Source of the DNA: Streptomyces sp. CMB-StM0423
GTDB taxonomy: Bacteria; Actinomycetota; Actinomycetes; Streptomycetales; Streptomycetaceae
Direction: 5' to 3'
DNA: 64,000 nucleotides
Assembly (NCBI RefSeq): GCF_002847285.1
Contig: NZ_CP025407.1
Location: 2,606,501 to 2,670,500 of the forward strand
The notes beneath the pieces were generated by a model that was given only the letters and a program-made list of their open reading frames with translations, was not told where the DNA came from and did no database searches. The translations under genes were made by a program, and so were the position numbers. Positions 15,815 through 27,389 of this stretch are shown piece after piece. Positions within the stretch are counted from its first letter, which is position 1; each line of letters begins with the position of its first letter.

Positions 15815-17101
15815 TTACTCCTGCGCCAGGCGCTCGTTCAGGTCGTCCTCGACCGACTTCGCGGCGTCCTCGTGGGAGTCACCGTTGAGGTAGGCGGTCA
15901 TGTAGGACTTGATGGGGTTGGGGGTGTTCTCCACCGCGCCCCACTCCGGGATGAGCGGCGTGGTGCCGCCGACGGCGGCGGCGGGCGCCGCGGCCTCGGC
16001 CGCCTCGTTGCCCTCCAGCTTCGACAGCAGCGAGTCCTTGTTGGGGATCACGCCGTTGGCGGCCGCGAGGGCGCCCTCGTGCTTGTCGGAGAGCACGATC
16101 TTCAGGAACTCCTGGGCCAGTTCCTGCTTCTCGCTGCCCGCGGCGACGGCCAGGTTGGAGCCGCCGAGGAAGACGCTCTCGGGGGTGTCGGCGGTCTCAC
16201 CGGGGATGGTGAAGTAGCCGATCTCCTTCTCGAAGTTCTTGTCCTTGCTCGCCTCGACGGCGATGCCGGACTCCCAGCCCATGCCGATGATCGCGCCGGT
16301 CTTGCCCTTGCCGAAGACCTCGCCCTGCTGCGGGGTGGCCTCGTCCTTGTCCTTGGGCGCCTCGGAGTAGTCGGCGTACTGCTTGTAGATCTCCATGGCC
16401 TGGCCGACCTTGGGGTCGGAGAGGTTGGAGACCCACTTGTCGCCGTCCTGCTTCACCAGCTCGGCGTCCTGGCCGATGAGCAGGCCGTCGAAGAAGTACC
16501 AGTTCTGGCCGGGCATGTAGACCGGCTCGGCGTCGGTGTTCTTCTCGATCTTGTCGAACGCCGCGAAGAGGTCGTCACGGGTCTTGGGGATCTCCGTGAT
16601 GCCGGCTTCCTTGAAGATCGACTTATTGTACATCACCACGCGGTTGGCGAAGAACCACGGCACCGCGTACTGCGCGCCCTCGTAGACCGACGACTCGTTG
16701 AGGGACTCGGTCCACTCGGTGCCGATCTCGTCCTTCAGCCCGGTCAGGTCGGCCAGGCCGCCGGTCGCCGCGTAGGCGGGCGTCTGGGTGTTGCCGACCT
16801 CGACCACGTCGGGCGGGCTCTCCTCGGACAGCGCGGTGGTCAGCTTCTGCTGAATTCCGTTCCACTGCTGCACCTTGTATTCGAGCTTGGCGCCCGTCTT
16901 CTTCTCGAACTCGGCCTGGACGTCCTTCAGCCAGTCGTCCGGGGTCGAGCCGTCCATGGCCCAGAAGGTGAGCGTCTCGCCCTTGAATGACTTGGTGCCA
17001 CCGCCCTTGTCGCTCTCTTCGTCACCATCGTCAGAACCGCAGGCGGCGAGGCTTGCCACCAGGCCAGCCGCCGCCAGCACCGCTACCGCCGTGCGCTTCA
17101 C
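15815..17101 (-). CDS. dasA: Chitobiose-binding lipoprotein DasA
   Basis: 428 residues. A lipoprotein signal with lipobox LAAC is followed by a charged linker and a family 1 extracellular solute-binding domain (ETLTFWAMDGSTPDDWLKDV near the start; NRVVMYNKSIFKEAGI, a hallmark of sugar-binding members). The GTG at 17101 is chosen because GGAGGGTGA precedes it and it starts directly with a basic signal sequence (VKRTAVAVLAAAGLVASLAA). DasA captures N,N'-diacetylchitobiose outside the membrane. Expression should be repressed by DasR through the dre boxes upstream. Confidence 0.95.
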   Translation of the reverse strand: MKRTAVAVLAAAGLVASLAACGSDDGDEESDKGGGTKSFKGETLTFWAMDGSTPDDWLKDVQAEFEKKTGAKLEYKVQQWNGIQQKLTTALSEESPPDVVEVGNTQTPAYAATGGLADLTGLKDEIGTEWTESLNESSVYEGAQYAVPWFFANRVVMYNKSIFKEAGITEIPKTRDDLFAAFDKIEKNTDAEPVYMPGQNWYFFDGLLIGQDAELVKQDGDKWVSNLSDPKVGQAMEIYKQYADYSEAPKDKDEATPQQGEVFGKGKTGAIIGMGWESGIAVEASKDKNFEKEIGYFTIPGETADTPESVFLGGSNLAVAAGSEKQELAQEFLKIVLSDKHEGALAAANGVIPNKDSLLSKLEGNEAAEAAAPAAAVGGTTPLIPEWGAVENTPNPIKSYMTAYLNGDSHEDAAKSVEDDLNERLAQE

Positions 17102-17213
17102 GTCACCCTCCTCAACATGCCGGCCCACGCCCCCCTGCCGTCTTTCGCCAGCGATTCGCCACCGAAAAGTCCTTGCGCCCGGACCCTGCCCGTGGAGTGG
17201 ACTTGTGGTCTTT

Positions 17214-17281
17214 AATGGTTTAGACCAGGTTGACGGTCTTGGTCTGGACCAATCGTGGAACGAAGCCTGGCCTAGACCAAT
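17214..17281. promoter_or_regulatory. Three dre operators between dasA and dasR
   Basis: Boxes lie at 17214-17229 (AATGGTTTAGACCAGG, 13/16 to the dre consensus), 17238-17253 (CTTGGTCTGGACCAAT, 12/16) and 17266-17281 (CCTGGCCTAGACCAAT, 13/16). Start-to-start spacings are 24 and 28 bases. A half-site TGGTCT is at 17205-17210. The rest of the 317-base gap shows no gene. DasR bound here would repress dasA and could autoregulate dasR. Confidence 0.88.
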
Positions 17282-17376
17282 GAGGGTGTCAAGGGTGTGC
17301 GGCCTGCTGGTTCGGCTTCCGTTACCGGACCGACATGTGAGCTATCCCGTCACCCCGCGAGTGCACCGACGGGTGA

Positions 17377-18225
<849 letters not shown>

Positions 18226-18235
18226 GCGACCGCGC

Positions 18236-18270
18236 GGCGGCGGCCCCGGCCCGGTGCCGGGTCCGCCGCC
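18236..18270 (+). terminator. Terminator of dasR
   Basis: A 14-bp GC stem with one C-T mismatch (GGCGGCGG then CCCGGC, five-base loop CCGGT) begins 11 bases after the dasR stop. Confidence 0.75.
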
Positions 18271-18377
18271 GCTGTGTGCCGCCGTACCCGCCCGCGCGCA
18301 CGTGTGCGCCCAGGGGGATGCCGGCCGTACCCCCTTCCCGCCGTCCCGTCCCCCGCCGCGACAGAAAGGCACCCGCC

Positions 18378-19388
18378 GTGCGCTACCGCTTCATGGGCAA
18401 CACCGGGCTCCGCGTCAGCGAGCTCTGCATGGGCACGATGACCTTCGGCCGGGAGGCCGACGAGAAGACCAGCCACGCGATCCTCGACATGTTCGCCGAG
18501 GCGGGCGGCAACTTCATCGACACCGCCGACATCTACGCCGGCGGCGACTCCGAGTCGATCACGGGACGCTGGCTCGCGGGCCGCGACCGCGAGGACTTCG
18601 TGGTCGCGAGCAAGGTCCGCTACGCCACCGGAGACGGGCCCAACGACCGCGGCCTGGGCCGCAAGCACATCCTCGCCGGCATCGACGCCAGCCTGCGCCG
18701 GCTCGGCACCGACTACCTCGACCTGTACCAGATCCACGCCTGGGACCCGGCCACGCCGCTGGAGGAGACCCTGGCCACGCTGGACACCCTGGTCACCGGC
18801 GGCAAGGTGCGCCACATCGGCGCCAGCAACGTCACCGGCTGGCAGTTGCAGAAGGCGATCGACCTCAGCAGGGCGCACGGCTGGGAGCCCTTCACCTGCC
18901 TCCAGCCGCTGTACAACCTGCTGGACCGCTCGACCGAGTGGGAGCTGCTCGACGTCTGCCGCAACGAGGGCCTGGGCGTCATCCCGTGGAGCCCGCTGCG
19001 CGGCGGCTGGCTCGCCGGGTCGATCCGGCGCGGCACCGACGCGCCCGCCGCGGGCAGCCGGGTGGAGACCGCGGAGCGGATGGGCTGGAGCGAGTCGTGG
19101 AGCGCGTACGCGGGTGAGGAGCGCACCTGGCGGACGCTGGACGCGCTGCACGCCGTGGCCGGGGAGACCGGCCGCCCCGCCGCCCAGGTCGCCGTCAACT
19201 GGCTGCTGCGGCGCCCCGGCGTCACCGCCCCCATCATCGGCGCCCGCACCACCGAGCAGCTCACCACGACGCTGCCGTCCTCCGACTGGGAGCTGACGCC
19301 GGAGCAGACCGCCCGTCTCGGCGAGGCGAGCGCGCTGCCGCGGCCGTACCCGTACAGCGTGATCGCCACCGACCCCGGGGACCGCTGA
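18378..19388 (+). CDS. Aldo/keto reductase
   Basis: A 336-residue (beta/alpha)8 oxidoreductase. The catalytic tetrad is visible: Asp and Tyr in [14 protein letters not shown], Lys in VASKVRY, His in YQIHAWD. The NADPH-binding C-terminus includes [11 protein letters not shown]. It belongs to the AKR11/12-like group that reduces small aldehydes or ketones. The GTG at 18378 starts the conserved [20 protein letters not shown], with GAAAGG upstream. It follows the dasR terminator, and nothing ties it to aminosugar use. Confidence 0.88.
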   Translation: MRYRFMGNTGLRVSELCMGTMTFGREADEKTSHAILDMFAEAGGNFIDTADIYAGGDSESITGRWLAGRDREDFVVASKVRYATGDGPNDRGLGRKHILAGIDASLRRLGTDYLDLYQIHAWDPATPLEETLATLDTLVTGGKVRHIGASNVTGWQLQKAIDLSRAHGWEPFTCLQPLYNLLDRSTEWELLDVCRNEGLGVIPWSPLRGGWLAGSIRRGTDAPAAGSRVETAERMGWSESWSAYAGEERTWRTLDALHAVAGETGRPAAQVAVNWLLRRPGVTAPIIGARTTEQLTTTLPSSDWELTPEQTARLGEASALPRPYPYSVIATDPGDR

Positions 19389-19393
19389 GCCCC

Positions 19394-19426
19394 CGCCGGG
19401 GCCCGGCACGGCACCCGGCCCCGGCG
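19394..19426 (+). terminator. Hairpin after the aldo/keto reductase gene
   Basis: CGCCGGGGCC at 19394-19403 pairs with GGCCCCGGCG at 19417-19426 across a 13-base loop, five bases past the stop. Confidence 0.7.
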
Positions 19427-19563
19427 CTCTCCCCCGGCCGCAGCGCGCCTGCCGGGGCTTTCGTGATCGGATAGCGACTGATCGCCCTAGTGACGGCGGC
19501 CTGACCCTGCTCTACATTTCGAGCGCATTGCAAGAGATTGAGAGCTCAGGGGACGGAGCCGCC

Positions 19564-21770
<2,207 letters not shown>

Positions 21771-21774
<4 letters not shown>

Positions 21775-21974
21775 CCGGGGCGGCGGCGCTGGCTACGGCT
21801 GGGCGCAAGGTCTGGTGGTACGTCCGCGAGGTGATCGGCGACACGGCGTACGAGCGCTACGTCGAGCACCTGCGCGGGCACGACCCCGACGCGAAGGTGC
21901 CCACCCGGCGCGAGTTCGAGCGGATGCGCACGGACGCGGGCGACGACCCGCGCAAGGGCTTCCGCTGCTGCTGA
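21771..21974 (+). CDS. ybdD: YbdD/YjiX-family CstA partner
   Basis: 67 residues (RKVWWYVREVIGDTAYERYV, then EHLRGHDPDAKVPTRREFER), a small soluble cysteine-tailed protein (FRCC) of the DUF466 family. Such proteins are encoded next to cstA/btsT transporters and are needed for their transport activity. The ATG overlaps the cstA stop codon. Confidence 0.9.
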
Positions 21975-22003
21975 GCGCGGTGCGGCGGAGGCCGCAGGCG
22001 TAC

Positions 22004-22039
22004 GGGCCGCCGTCCCCGGCTTTCCGGGGGCGGCGGCCC
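22004..22039 (+). terminator. Terminator of the cstA-ybdD operon
   Basis: A 16-bp stem with one G-U pair and a CTTT loop (GGGCCGCCG outer arm) lies 30 bases past the ybdD stop. Confidence 0.85.
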
Positions 22040-22070
22040 GCTGTCGGTGGCGCAGGGCAGACTCGGGGGC

Positions 22071-22589
22071 ATGGACTTCACGGTGCGGCCGGTGCGGCCG
22101 GAGGAGTACGAGCGGGCGGGCGAGCTGGTCGCCGAGGCGTATCTGGCGGACGGGCTGCTGACGTTCGGCGAGGACGACGAGTATGTGCACGAGCTGCGGG
22201 ACGTGCGCCGCCGGGCGGCGGCGGAGCGCGCCGAGGTGCTGGTCGCGGTCGAAGGGGATGCCCGCGCGGTCGGCGGGGAGGTGCTGGGCAGTGTGACGTT
22301 CGTGACGGCGGGGTCGCCGTTCGCGGAGCTGAGCGGGCCGGGCGAGGGCGAGTTCCGGATGCTGGCGGTGGCCCGGGAGGCGCGCGGCCGCGGCGTGGGC
22401 GAGGCGCTCGTACGGGCCTGTCTGGACCGCTCCCGGGAGCTGGGCGCGGACCGGGTGGTGCTGTCCAGCACCCCGGAGATGGCCACGGCCCACCGGCTGT
22501 ACGAGCGGCTGGGGTTCGTCCGCACCCCGGCGCGGGACTGGCTGCCGCTGCCGGATCTGCCGCTCTGGGCCTTCGTCGCGGACCTCTGA
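22071..22589 (+). CDS. GNAT-family N-acetyltransferase
   Basis: 172 residues. The acetyl-CoA pyrophosphate loop is in LAVAREARGRGVGEALVRAC, and the fold ends with LYERLGFVRTPARDW. The ATG at 22071 is chosen over a GTG at 22047 because GGGGG precedes it and the fold begins FTVRPVRPEEYERAGEL directly after. The acceptor substrate is unknown. Confidence 0.88.
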   Translation: MDFTVRPVRPEEYERAGELVAEAYLADGLLTFGEDDEYVHELRDVRRRAAAERAEVLVAVEGDARAVGGEVLGSVTFVTAGSPFAELSGPGEGEFRMLAVAREARGRGVGEALVRACLDRSRELGADRVVLSSTPEMATAHRLYERLGFVRTPARDWLPLPDLPLWAFVADL

Positions 22590-22606
22590 CGCCCGGCCGA
22601 CATGCG

Positions 22607-22653
22607 ACACAACATATAGGGGTGCTTCCCTGGCGAGCCACTAGATGTATGCT
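22607..22653 (+). promoter_or_regulatory. Pair of NrdR boxes in the nrdAB promoter
   Basis: Box 1 at 22607-22622 (ACACAACATATAGGGG) and box 2 at 22638-22653 (CCACTAGATGTATGCT) match the NrdR consensus acaCwAtATaTwGtgt at 13 and 10 of 16 positions. Their starts are 31 bases apart, three helical turns, which is the spacing NrdR pairs usually show. The AT-rich centre of box 1 probably overlaps the -10 region. Confidence 0.75.
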
Positions 22654-22654
22654 C

Positions 22655-22783
22655 GTCCTAGCTGCCGACGCAGGGGAATCCGGTGGAAGTCCGGAGCTGT
22701 CCCGCAACGGTAAGCGATATACGGGCATGCCTGCCACGCGCCGGCGGGTCCGTATGTCGTGAGCCCGAAAACCTCCGGCAGCG
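22655..22783 (+). promoter_or_regulatory. Cobalamin riboswitch upstream of nrdA
   Basis: The conserved core GGAATCCGGTGGAAGTCCGG (from 22675) is followed by AGCTGTCCCGCAACGGTAAG, and the B12 box by AGCCCGAAAACCTCCGGCAG (22762-22781). The outer P1 stem closes through GCTGCCG (22661-22667) and CGGCAGC (22776-22782). In Streptomyces this element represses the oxygen-dependent class I reductase when adenosylcobalamin is available, leaving the B12-dependent class II enzyme to work. Confidence 0.93.
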
Positions 22784-22917
22784 ATCGATGACGTCCGGGT
22801 CTCGTGGATTGGGCTCGCGGACGCACACGGGGTTGCCTCGACGGATCCGGCATGCCCGCCTGCGCCCGTACCGCAGCCTCTCCCGCGCGGCCCCGCCGAA
22901 CGAGGGAGAGCAGCATC

Positions 22918-25340
22918 TTGACGATCGCACCACCGGCCGCGCCCACGGAGCCCGCCTCCGCCGCCCCCCGGGCCGGCGACGGCCCGGCCGCCGCGCTCAC
23001 CCGCACCCTCACCGAGGTGACCGCCGACCTGCCCGCCACCGACCCCGCCCGGGTCGCCGCCGACGCGCTGCGCGGCCGCCACCCGGGCTCCGGCGAGGCG
23101 GAGTTGCGGGAGCTGGCCACCGAGGCCGCGGCGGCGCTCATCGCCGAGGAGCCGCAGTACTCGAAGCTGGCCGCCCGGCTGCTGACCCGGGCCGTCGCCG
23201 AGGAGGCCGCGGGCCAGGGCGCCACGAGCTTCTCGGCCGCGATCGCCGTGGGCCACCGCGAGGGCATCGTCGCCGACGCCACCGCCGCGTTCGTCCGGCG
23301 GCACGCCGCCCGCCTCGACGCGCTGGCCGACGAGGCCGTCGCCGAGGGCCGCGACGACCTGTTCGGCTACTTCGGCCTGCGTACGGTCTCCACCCGCTAC
23401 CTGCTGCGCCACCCCACCGAGCGCGCCGTCATCGAGACCGCCCAGCACTTCTTCCTGCGCGTCGCCTGCGGGCTGGCCGCCGGCGACTCCGACGCCGCCG
23501 TGGCCGAAGTCGCCGAGCTGTACGGGCTGATGAGCCGCCTCGGCTACCTGCCCTCCTCCCCCACCCTCTTCAACTCCGGCACCCGCCACCCGCAGATGTC
23601 CTCCTGCTACCTGCTGGACTCCCCGCTCGACGAGCTGGACTCGATCTACGAGCGCTACCACCAGGTCGCCCGGCTGTCCAAGCACTCCGGCGGCATCGGC
23701 ATCCCCTTCACCCGGGTCCGCTCCCGCGGCTCGCTGATCCGCGGCACCAACGGCCACTCCAACGGCATCGTCCCCTTTCTGCGCACCCTGGACGCCTCCG
23801 TCGCCGCCGTGAACCAGGGCGGCAAGCGCAAGGGCGCCGCCTGCGTCTACCTGGAGCCCTGGCACGCCGACGTGGAGGAGTTCCTGGAGCTGCGGGACAA
23901 CACCGGCGAGGAGGCCCGCCGCACCCACAACCTCAACCTCGCGCACTGGATCCCGGACGAGTTCATGCGCCGCGTCGAGGCCGACGGCCCCTGGTCGCTG
24001 TTCTCGCCCGCCGAGGTGCCCGGGCTGACCGACCTGTACGGCGCCGGGTTCGACGCGGCGTACGCGCGCGCGGAGGCCGAGGGGCGGTACGTCAAGCAGG
24101 TCCCCGCACGGCAGTTGTACGGCCGGATGATGCGTACCCTCGCGCAGACCGGCAACGGCTGGATGACGTTCAAGGACGCCGCCAACCGCACCGCCAACCA
24201 GACCGCGGAGCCCGGCGCCGTCGTGCACTCCTCGAACCTGTGCACCGAGATCCTGGAGGTCTCCGACGACGGCGAGACCGCGGTGTGCAACCTCGGCTCG
24301 GTCAACCTCGCCGCCCATCTCGGCGACACCGCCGGCGGCTGGGAAGGGGCGATGGACTGGGAGAAGCTCGACGCCACGGTCCGTACCGCCGTGACGTTCC
24401 TCGACCGCGTCGTGGACATCAACTTCTACCCCACCGACCAGGCCGCCGCGTCCAACTCCCGCTGGCGGCCCGTGGGCCTGGGCGTGATGGGCCTCCAGGA
24501 CGTCTTCTTCCGGCTGCGGCTGCCGTTCGACTCCCCGGCGGCGCGGGCGCTCTCCACCCGTATCGCCGAGCGCATCATGCTCGCCGCGTACGCCGCCTCC
24601 GCCGACCTCGCCGAGCGGCACGGCGCGCACCCGGCCTGGTCCCGCACCCGCGCCGCCCGCGGCGTGCTGCACCCCGACCACTACCCCGAGGCCGAGGCGG
24701 TCTGGCCGGAGCGCTGGACCGCGCTGCGCGCCCGGATCGCGGAGACGGGGCTGCGCAACTCGCTGCTGCTGGCCATCGCGCCGACCGCGACGATCGCCTC
24801 CATCGCCGGCGTCTACGAGTGCATCGAGCCGCAGGTCTCCAACCTCTTCAAGCGCGAGACGCTCAGCGGTGAGTTCCTCCAGGTCAACTCCTACCTGGTG
24901 GCCGAGCTGAAGGCGCTCGGGTGTGGGACGCGCAGACCCGCGAGGCGCTGCGCGAGCACGACGGGTCCGTACAGGAGCTGACCTGGATCCCCGAGGAGAT
25001 CCGGGCGCGCTACCGCACGGCGTGGGAGATGCCGCAGCGCGCGCTGATCGACATGGCCGCGGCCCGTACGCCGTACCTCGACCAGGCCCAGTCGCTCAAC
25101 CTCTTCATGGCCGCGCCGACCATCGGCAAGCTCAGCTCGATGTACGCCTACGCCTGGAAGTCCGGGCTGAAGACGACGTACTACCTGCGCTCCCGCCCGG
25201 CGACCCGGATCGCCCGCTCGGCCCGCGCCGCCGTGCCCGCCGGCGCCGCCCCCGTACCCCTGCCCGTCCAGCAGCCGCACGCCGACGACGCCGTCGCCTG
25301 CTCCCTGGAGAACCCCGAGACCTGCGAGGCATGCCAGTGA
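22918..25340 (+). pseudogene. nrdA: Class I ribonucleotide reductase large subunit, broken by a one-base frameshift
   Basis: A normal-length nrdA (about 807 codons) in two frames. The start is TTG at 22918 behind GGGAGAG. The first frame covers the ATP cone and most of the barrel: Cys230 in MSSCYLLD, Asn440/Cys442/Glu444 in SSNLCTEI, Cys457 in AVCNLGSVNL. After LKALG the frame is lost at about 24919-24921 and runs to a stop at 24981. The rest continues in the -1 frame from 24921 (VWDAQTREALRE) through SSMYAYAWKSGLKTTYYLRS to the C-terminal redox pair CEAC at 25340. A GGGG run contracted to GGG explains it. The truncated product would lack the radical-transfer tyrosines and tail cysteines, so it should be inactive. 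A sequencing error is the main alternative. Confidence 0.85.
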
Positions 25341-26356
25341 CCACCGCCACCGGAGCCAAGAACCTGCTCGACCCCGGCTTCGAGCTGACCCTGCGCCCCA
25401 TGCGCTACCCGGACTTCTACGAGCGCTACCGGGACGCGATCAAGAACACCTGGACCGTCGAGGAGGTCGACCTCCACTCCGACGTCTCCGACCTCGCCAA
25501 GCTCTCGCCGGGCGAGCAGCACCTCATCGGCCGGCTGGTGGCGTTCTTCGCCACCGGCGACTCGATCGTGGCGAACAACCTGGTGCTCACGCTCTACAAG
25601 CACATCAACTCGCCGGAGGCCCGCCTCTACCTCTCCCGCCAGCTCTTCGAGGAGGCCGTGCACGTCCAGTTCTATCTGACGCTGCTCGACACCTACCTCC
25701 CCGACCCGGACGAGCGGGTGGCGGCGTTCGCCGCCGTCGAGAACATCCCGTCGATCCGCGAGAAGGCGCAGTTCTGCTTCCGCTGGATGGACTCCGTGGA
25801 GAACATCGACCGGCTGGAGACCAGGGAGGACCGCCGCCGCTTCCTGCTCAACCTCATCTGCTTCGCCGCCTGCATCGAGGGCCTGTTCTTCTACGGCGCG
25901 TTCGCCTACGTCTACTGGCTGCGCTCCCGCGGCCTGCTGCACGGGCTCGCGACGGGCACGAACTGGGTGTTCCGCGACGAGAGCATGCACATGGACTTCG
26001 CGTTCTCCGTGGTCGACACGGTCCGCGCGGAGGAGCCGGGCCTCTTCGACGAGGAGCTGGGGCGGCAGGTGCGCGACATGCTCGACGAGGCGGTGCGGGC
26101 GGAGCTGCAGTTCGCGCGGGACCTGTGCGGCGACGGCCTGCCGGGGATGAACACCGACTCGATGCGCGCGTATCTGGAGTGCGTGGCGGACCAGCGGCTG
26201 GTCCGGCTGGGCTTCGCGCCGGTGTACGGGTCGCAGAACCCGTTCGCGTTCATGGAGTTGCAGGACGTGCAGGAGCTGACGAACTTCTTCGAGCGCCGCC
26301 CGTCCGCGTACCAGGTGGCGGTGGAGGGCTCGGTCGGGTTCGACGACGAGTTCTGA
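25331..26356 (+). CDS. nrdB: Class I ribonucleotide reductase small subunit
   Basis: A 341-residue ferritin-like R2 protein that generates the tyrosyl radical. Iron ligands and neighbours lie in LSPGEQHLIGRLVAFFATGD, LFEEAVHVQFY, IEGLFFYGAF and VFRDESMHMDF. The ATG at 25331 overlaps the nrdA stop by ten bases; a GTG at 25337 is possible. The gene itself is intact although nrdA is frameshifted. In S. coelicolor an AraC-like gene, nrdS, follows nrdB; here a terminator follows instead. Confidence 0.93.
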   Translation: MPVTTATGAKNLLDPGFELTLRPMRYPDFYERYRDAIKNTWTVEEVDLHSDVSDLAKLSPGEQHLIGRLVAFFATGDSIVANNLVLTLYKHINSPEARLYLSRQLFEEAVHVQFYLTLLDTYLPDPDERVAAFAAVENIPSIREKAQFCFRWMDSVENIDRLETREDRRRFLLNLICFAACIEGLFFYGAFAYVYWLRSRGLLHGLATGTNWVFRDESMHMDFAFSVVDTVRAEEPGLFDEELGRQVRDMLDEAVRAELQFARDLCGDGLPGMNTDSMRAYLECVADQRLVRLGFAPVYGSQNPFAFMELQDVQELTNFFERRPSAYQVAVEGSVGFDDEF

Positions 26357-26389
26357 GCGCCGTGCGCCGGGCGGCCGCCGTAGCCGCGG

Positions 26390-26430
26390 CGCCGGCCGGA
26401 CCCGACCGCGGGGGGCGGGTCCGGCCGGCG
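26390..26430 (+). terminator. Terminator of the nrdAB operon
   Basis: A perfect 15-bp stem (CGCCGGCCGGACCCG and its complement, 11-base loop) starts 33 bases after the nrdB stop. Confidence 0.85.
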
Positions 26431-26491
26431 GCCGCTTCGCTGCTGCGGCGGCGTTGCCGCGCCGCGTGTGCTCTGCTGCGCCCGCCCGCGG

Positions 26492-27226
26492 TCAGATGCC
26501 GCAGGAGGGAGCGGACCAGTAGCGCGAGGACCGGCCGTCCACGTGCGTGTGGTCGTTGTGGCCCGGGTAGCCGGGACCGAGGATCCCGCCGAAGCCGTGG
26601 GTACGCGCCTGCTGGGCCAGCCGGCAGAACGACGGGGAGCCGACGAGGTCGGCGGCCGTGCCGTACAGATGCTGGCTGTTGGAGGCACCGCCGACCGCGC
26701 TGTTGCACGAGGTGGAGCGGAAGCCGCTGCTGATGTTGATCGACACGTCGCCCAGCGCGTGCCGCATCGCCTCCAGCTTCCACATGGTGCGCTTGGCGTT
26801 CTCCTTGGCCGTCGCCGCGGATACCGCGCCGCCGCTCCAGGTGGAGTTGCACTTGTTCAGCTCGGCGTAGGTGAAGTGAATCGGGGTGCAGTCGGCGTCC
26901 TGCAAGCTGTAGATCTTGCTGAACGTGTTGGGTCCCGCAACGCCGTCCGAGGCAAGCCCGTACGCGCTCTGGAACTTGGCGACCGCGGCCTTGGTGCGCG
27001 GGCCGAAGTTGCCGTCGACGGCGAGGATTTCGCCGGACGTCACATGCCCGGCCACCCGGATCTGCAGTTGGGTGACATCCGCACCGGACATCCCTTCCGA
27101 GAGCGTCCGGTTGAAGGTGTAGCACGAGTCCGCCTGCGCGGTGCCGGCGGTCGCGATCGTACCGACGACACCCGCCGCCGCGATCATGACGATGCTGAGG
27201 ATGAGTCTGACCGTACGTCTGAGCAT
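26492..27226 (-). CDS. Secreted zinc D-Ala-D-Ala carboxypeptidase (M15) with peptidoglycan-binding domain
   Basis: 244 residues. A Sec signal peptide ends AQA-DS near residue 32. A PG_binding_1 domain follows (SEGMSGADVTQLQIRVAG, ILAVDGNFGPRTKAAVAKFQ), then a peptidase M15A domain with zinc ligands in SQHLYGTAADL and HTHVDGR. It resembles the Streptomyces albus G carboxypeptidase and acts on wall peptides outside the cell. GGAGG precedes the ATG. A dre-like operator lies 79 bases upstream, suggesting aminosugar control. Confidence 0.92.
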   Translation of the reverse strand: MLRRTVRLILSIVMIAAAGVVGTIATAGTAQADSCYTFNRTLSEGMSGADVTQLQIRVAGHVTSGEILAVDGNFGPRTKAAVAKFQSAYGLASDGVAGPNTFSKIYSLQDADCTPIHFTYAELNKCNSTWSGGAVSAATAKENAKRTMWKLEAMRHALGDVSINISSGFRSTSCNSAVGGASNSQHLYGTAADLVGSPSFCRLAQQARTHGFGGILGPGYPGHNDHTHVDGRSSRYWSAPSCGI

Positions 27227-27304
27227 GGGGCCTCCGTGCCGTACGAATGGGGGCTCCGAGCCTCGCGTGCGCCGGGCGCACGGTCAACGCACCGCCATTT
27301 CGCC

Positions 27305-27320
27305 AGTGGACTGGACCACT
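27305..27320. promoter_or_regulatory. dre-like box upstream of the M15 carboxypeptidase
   Basis: AGTGGACTGGACCACT matches the dre consensus at 14 of 16 positions, and the palindromic arms extend one base further on each side (CAGTGG and CCACTG). A possible -35 element TTGACC lies just downstream on the minus strand (27286-27281). The box sits between the def terminator and the carboxypeptidase promoter. Confidence 0.7.
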
Positions 27321-27321
27321 G

Positions 27322-27354
27322 CCGTAACCGCCGCGCAAGAGGCGGCGGTTACGG
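27322..27354 (-). terminator. Terminator of def
   Basis: A 13-bp stem (CCGTAACCGCCGC and its complement, seven-base loop) lies 36 bases past the def stop and directly next to the dre-like box. Confidence 0.8.
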
Positions 27355-27389
27355 GCCGGCAGGCGGCGGATCCGGGCAGGCCGGGGGCG

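Noticed and set aside
22078..24681. 867-codon open frame antisense to nrdA and crossing the riboswitch
   Set aside because: It crosses unrelated genes and a regulatory RNA and has no recognisable domain.
26357..26491. A remnant of nrdS downstream of nrdB
   Set aside because: The 135 bases contain only the terminator and GC-rich sequence; no AraC-like coding is visible.
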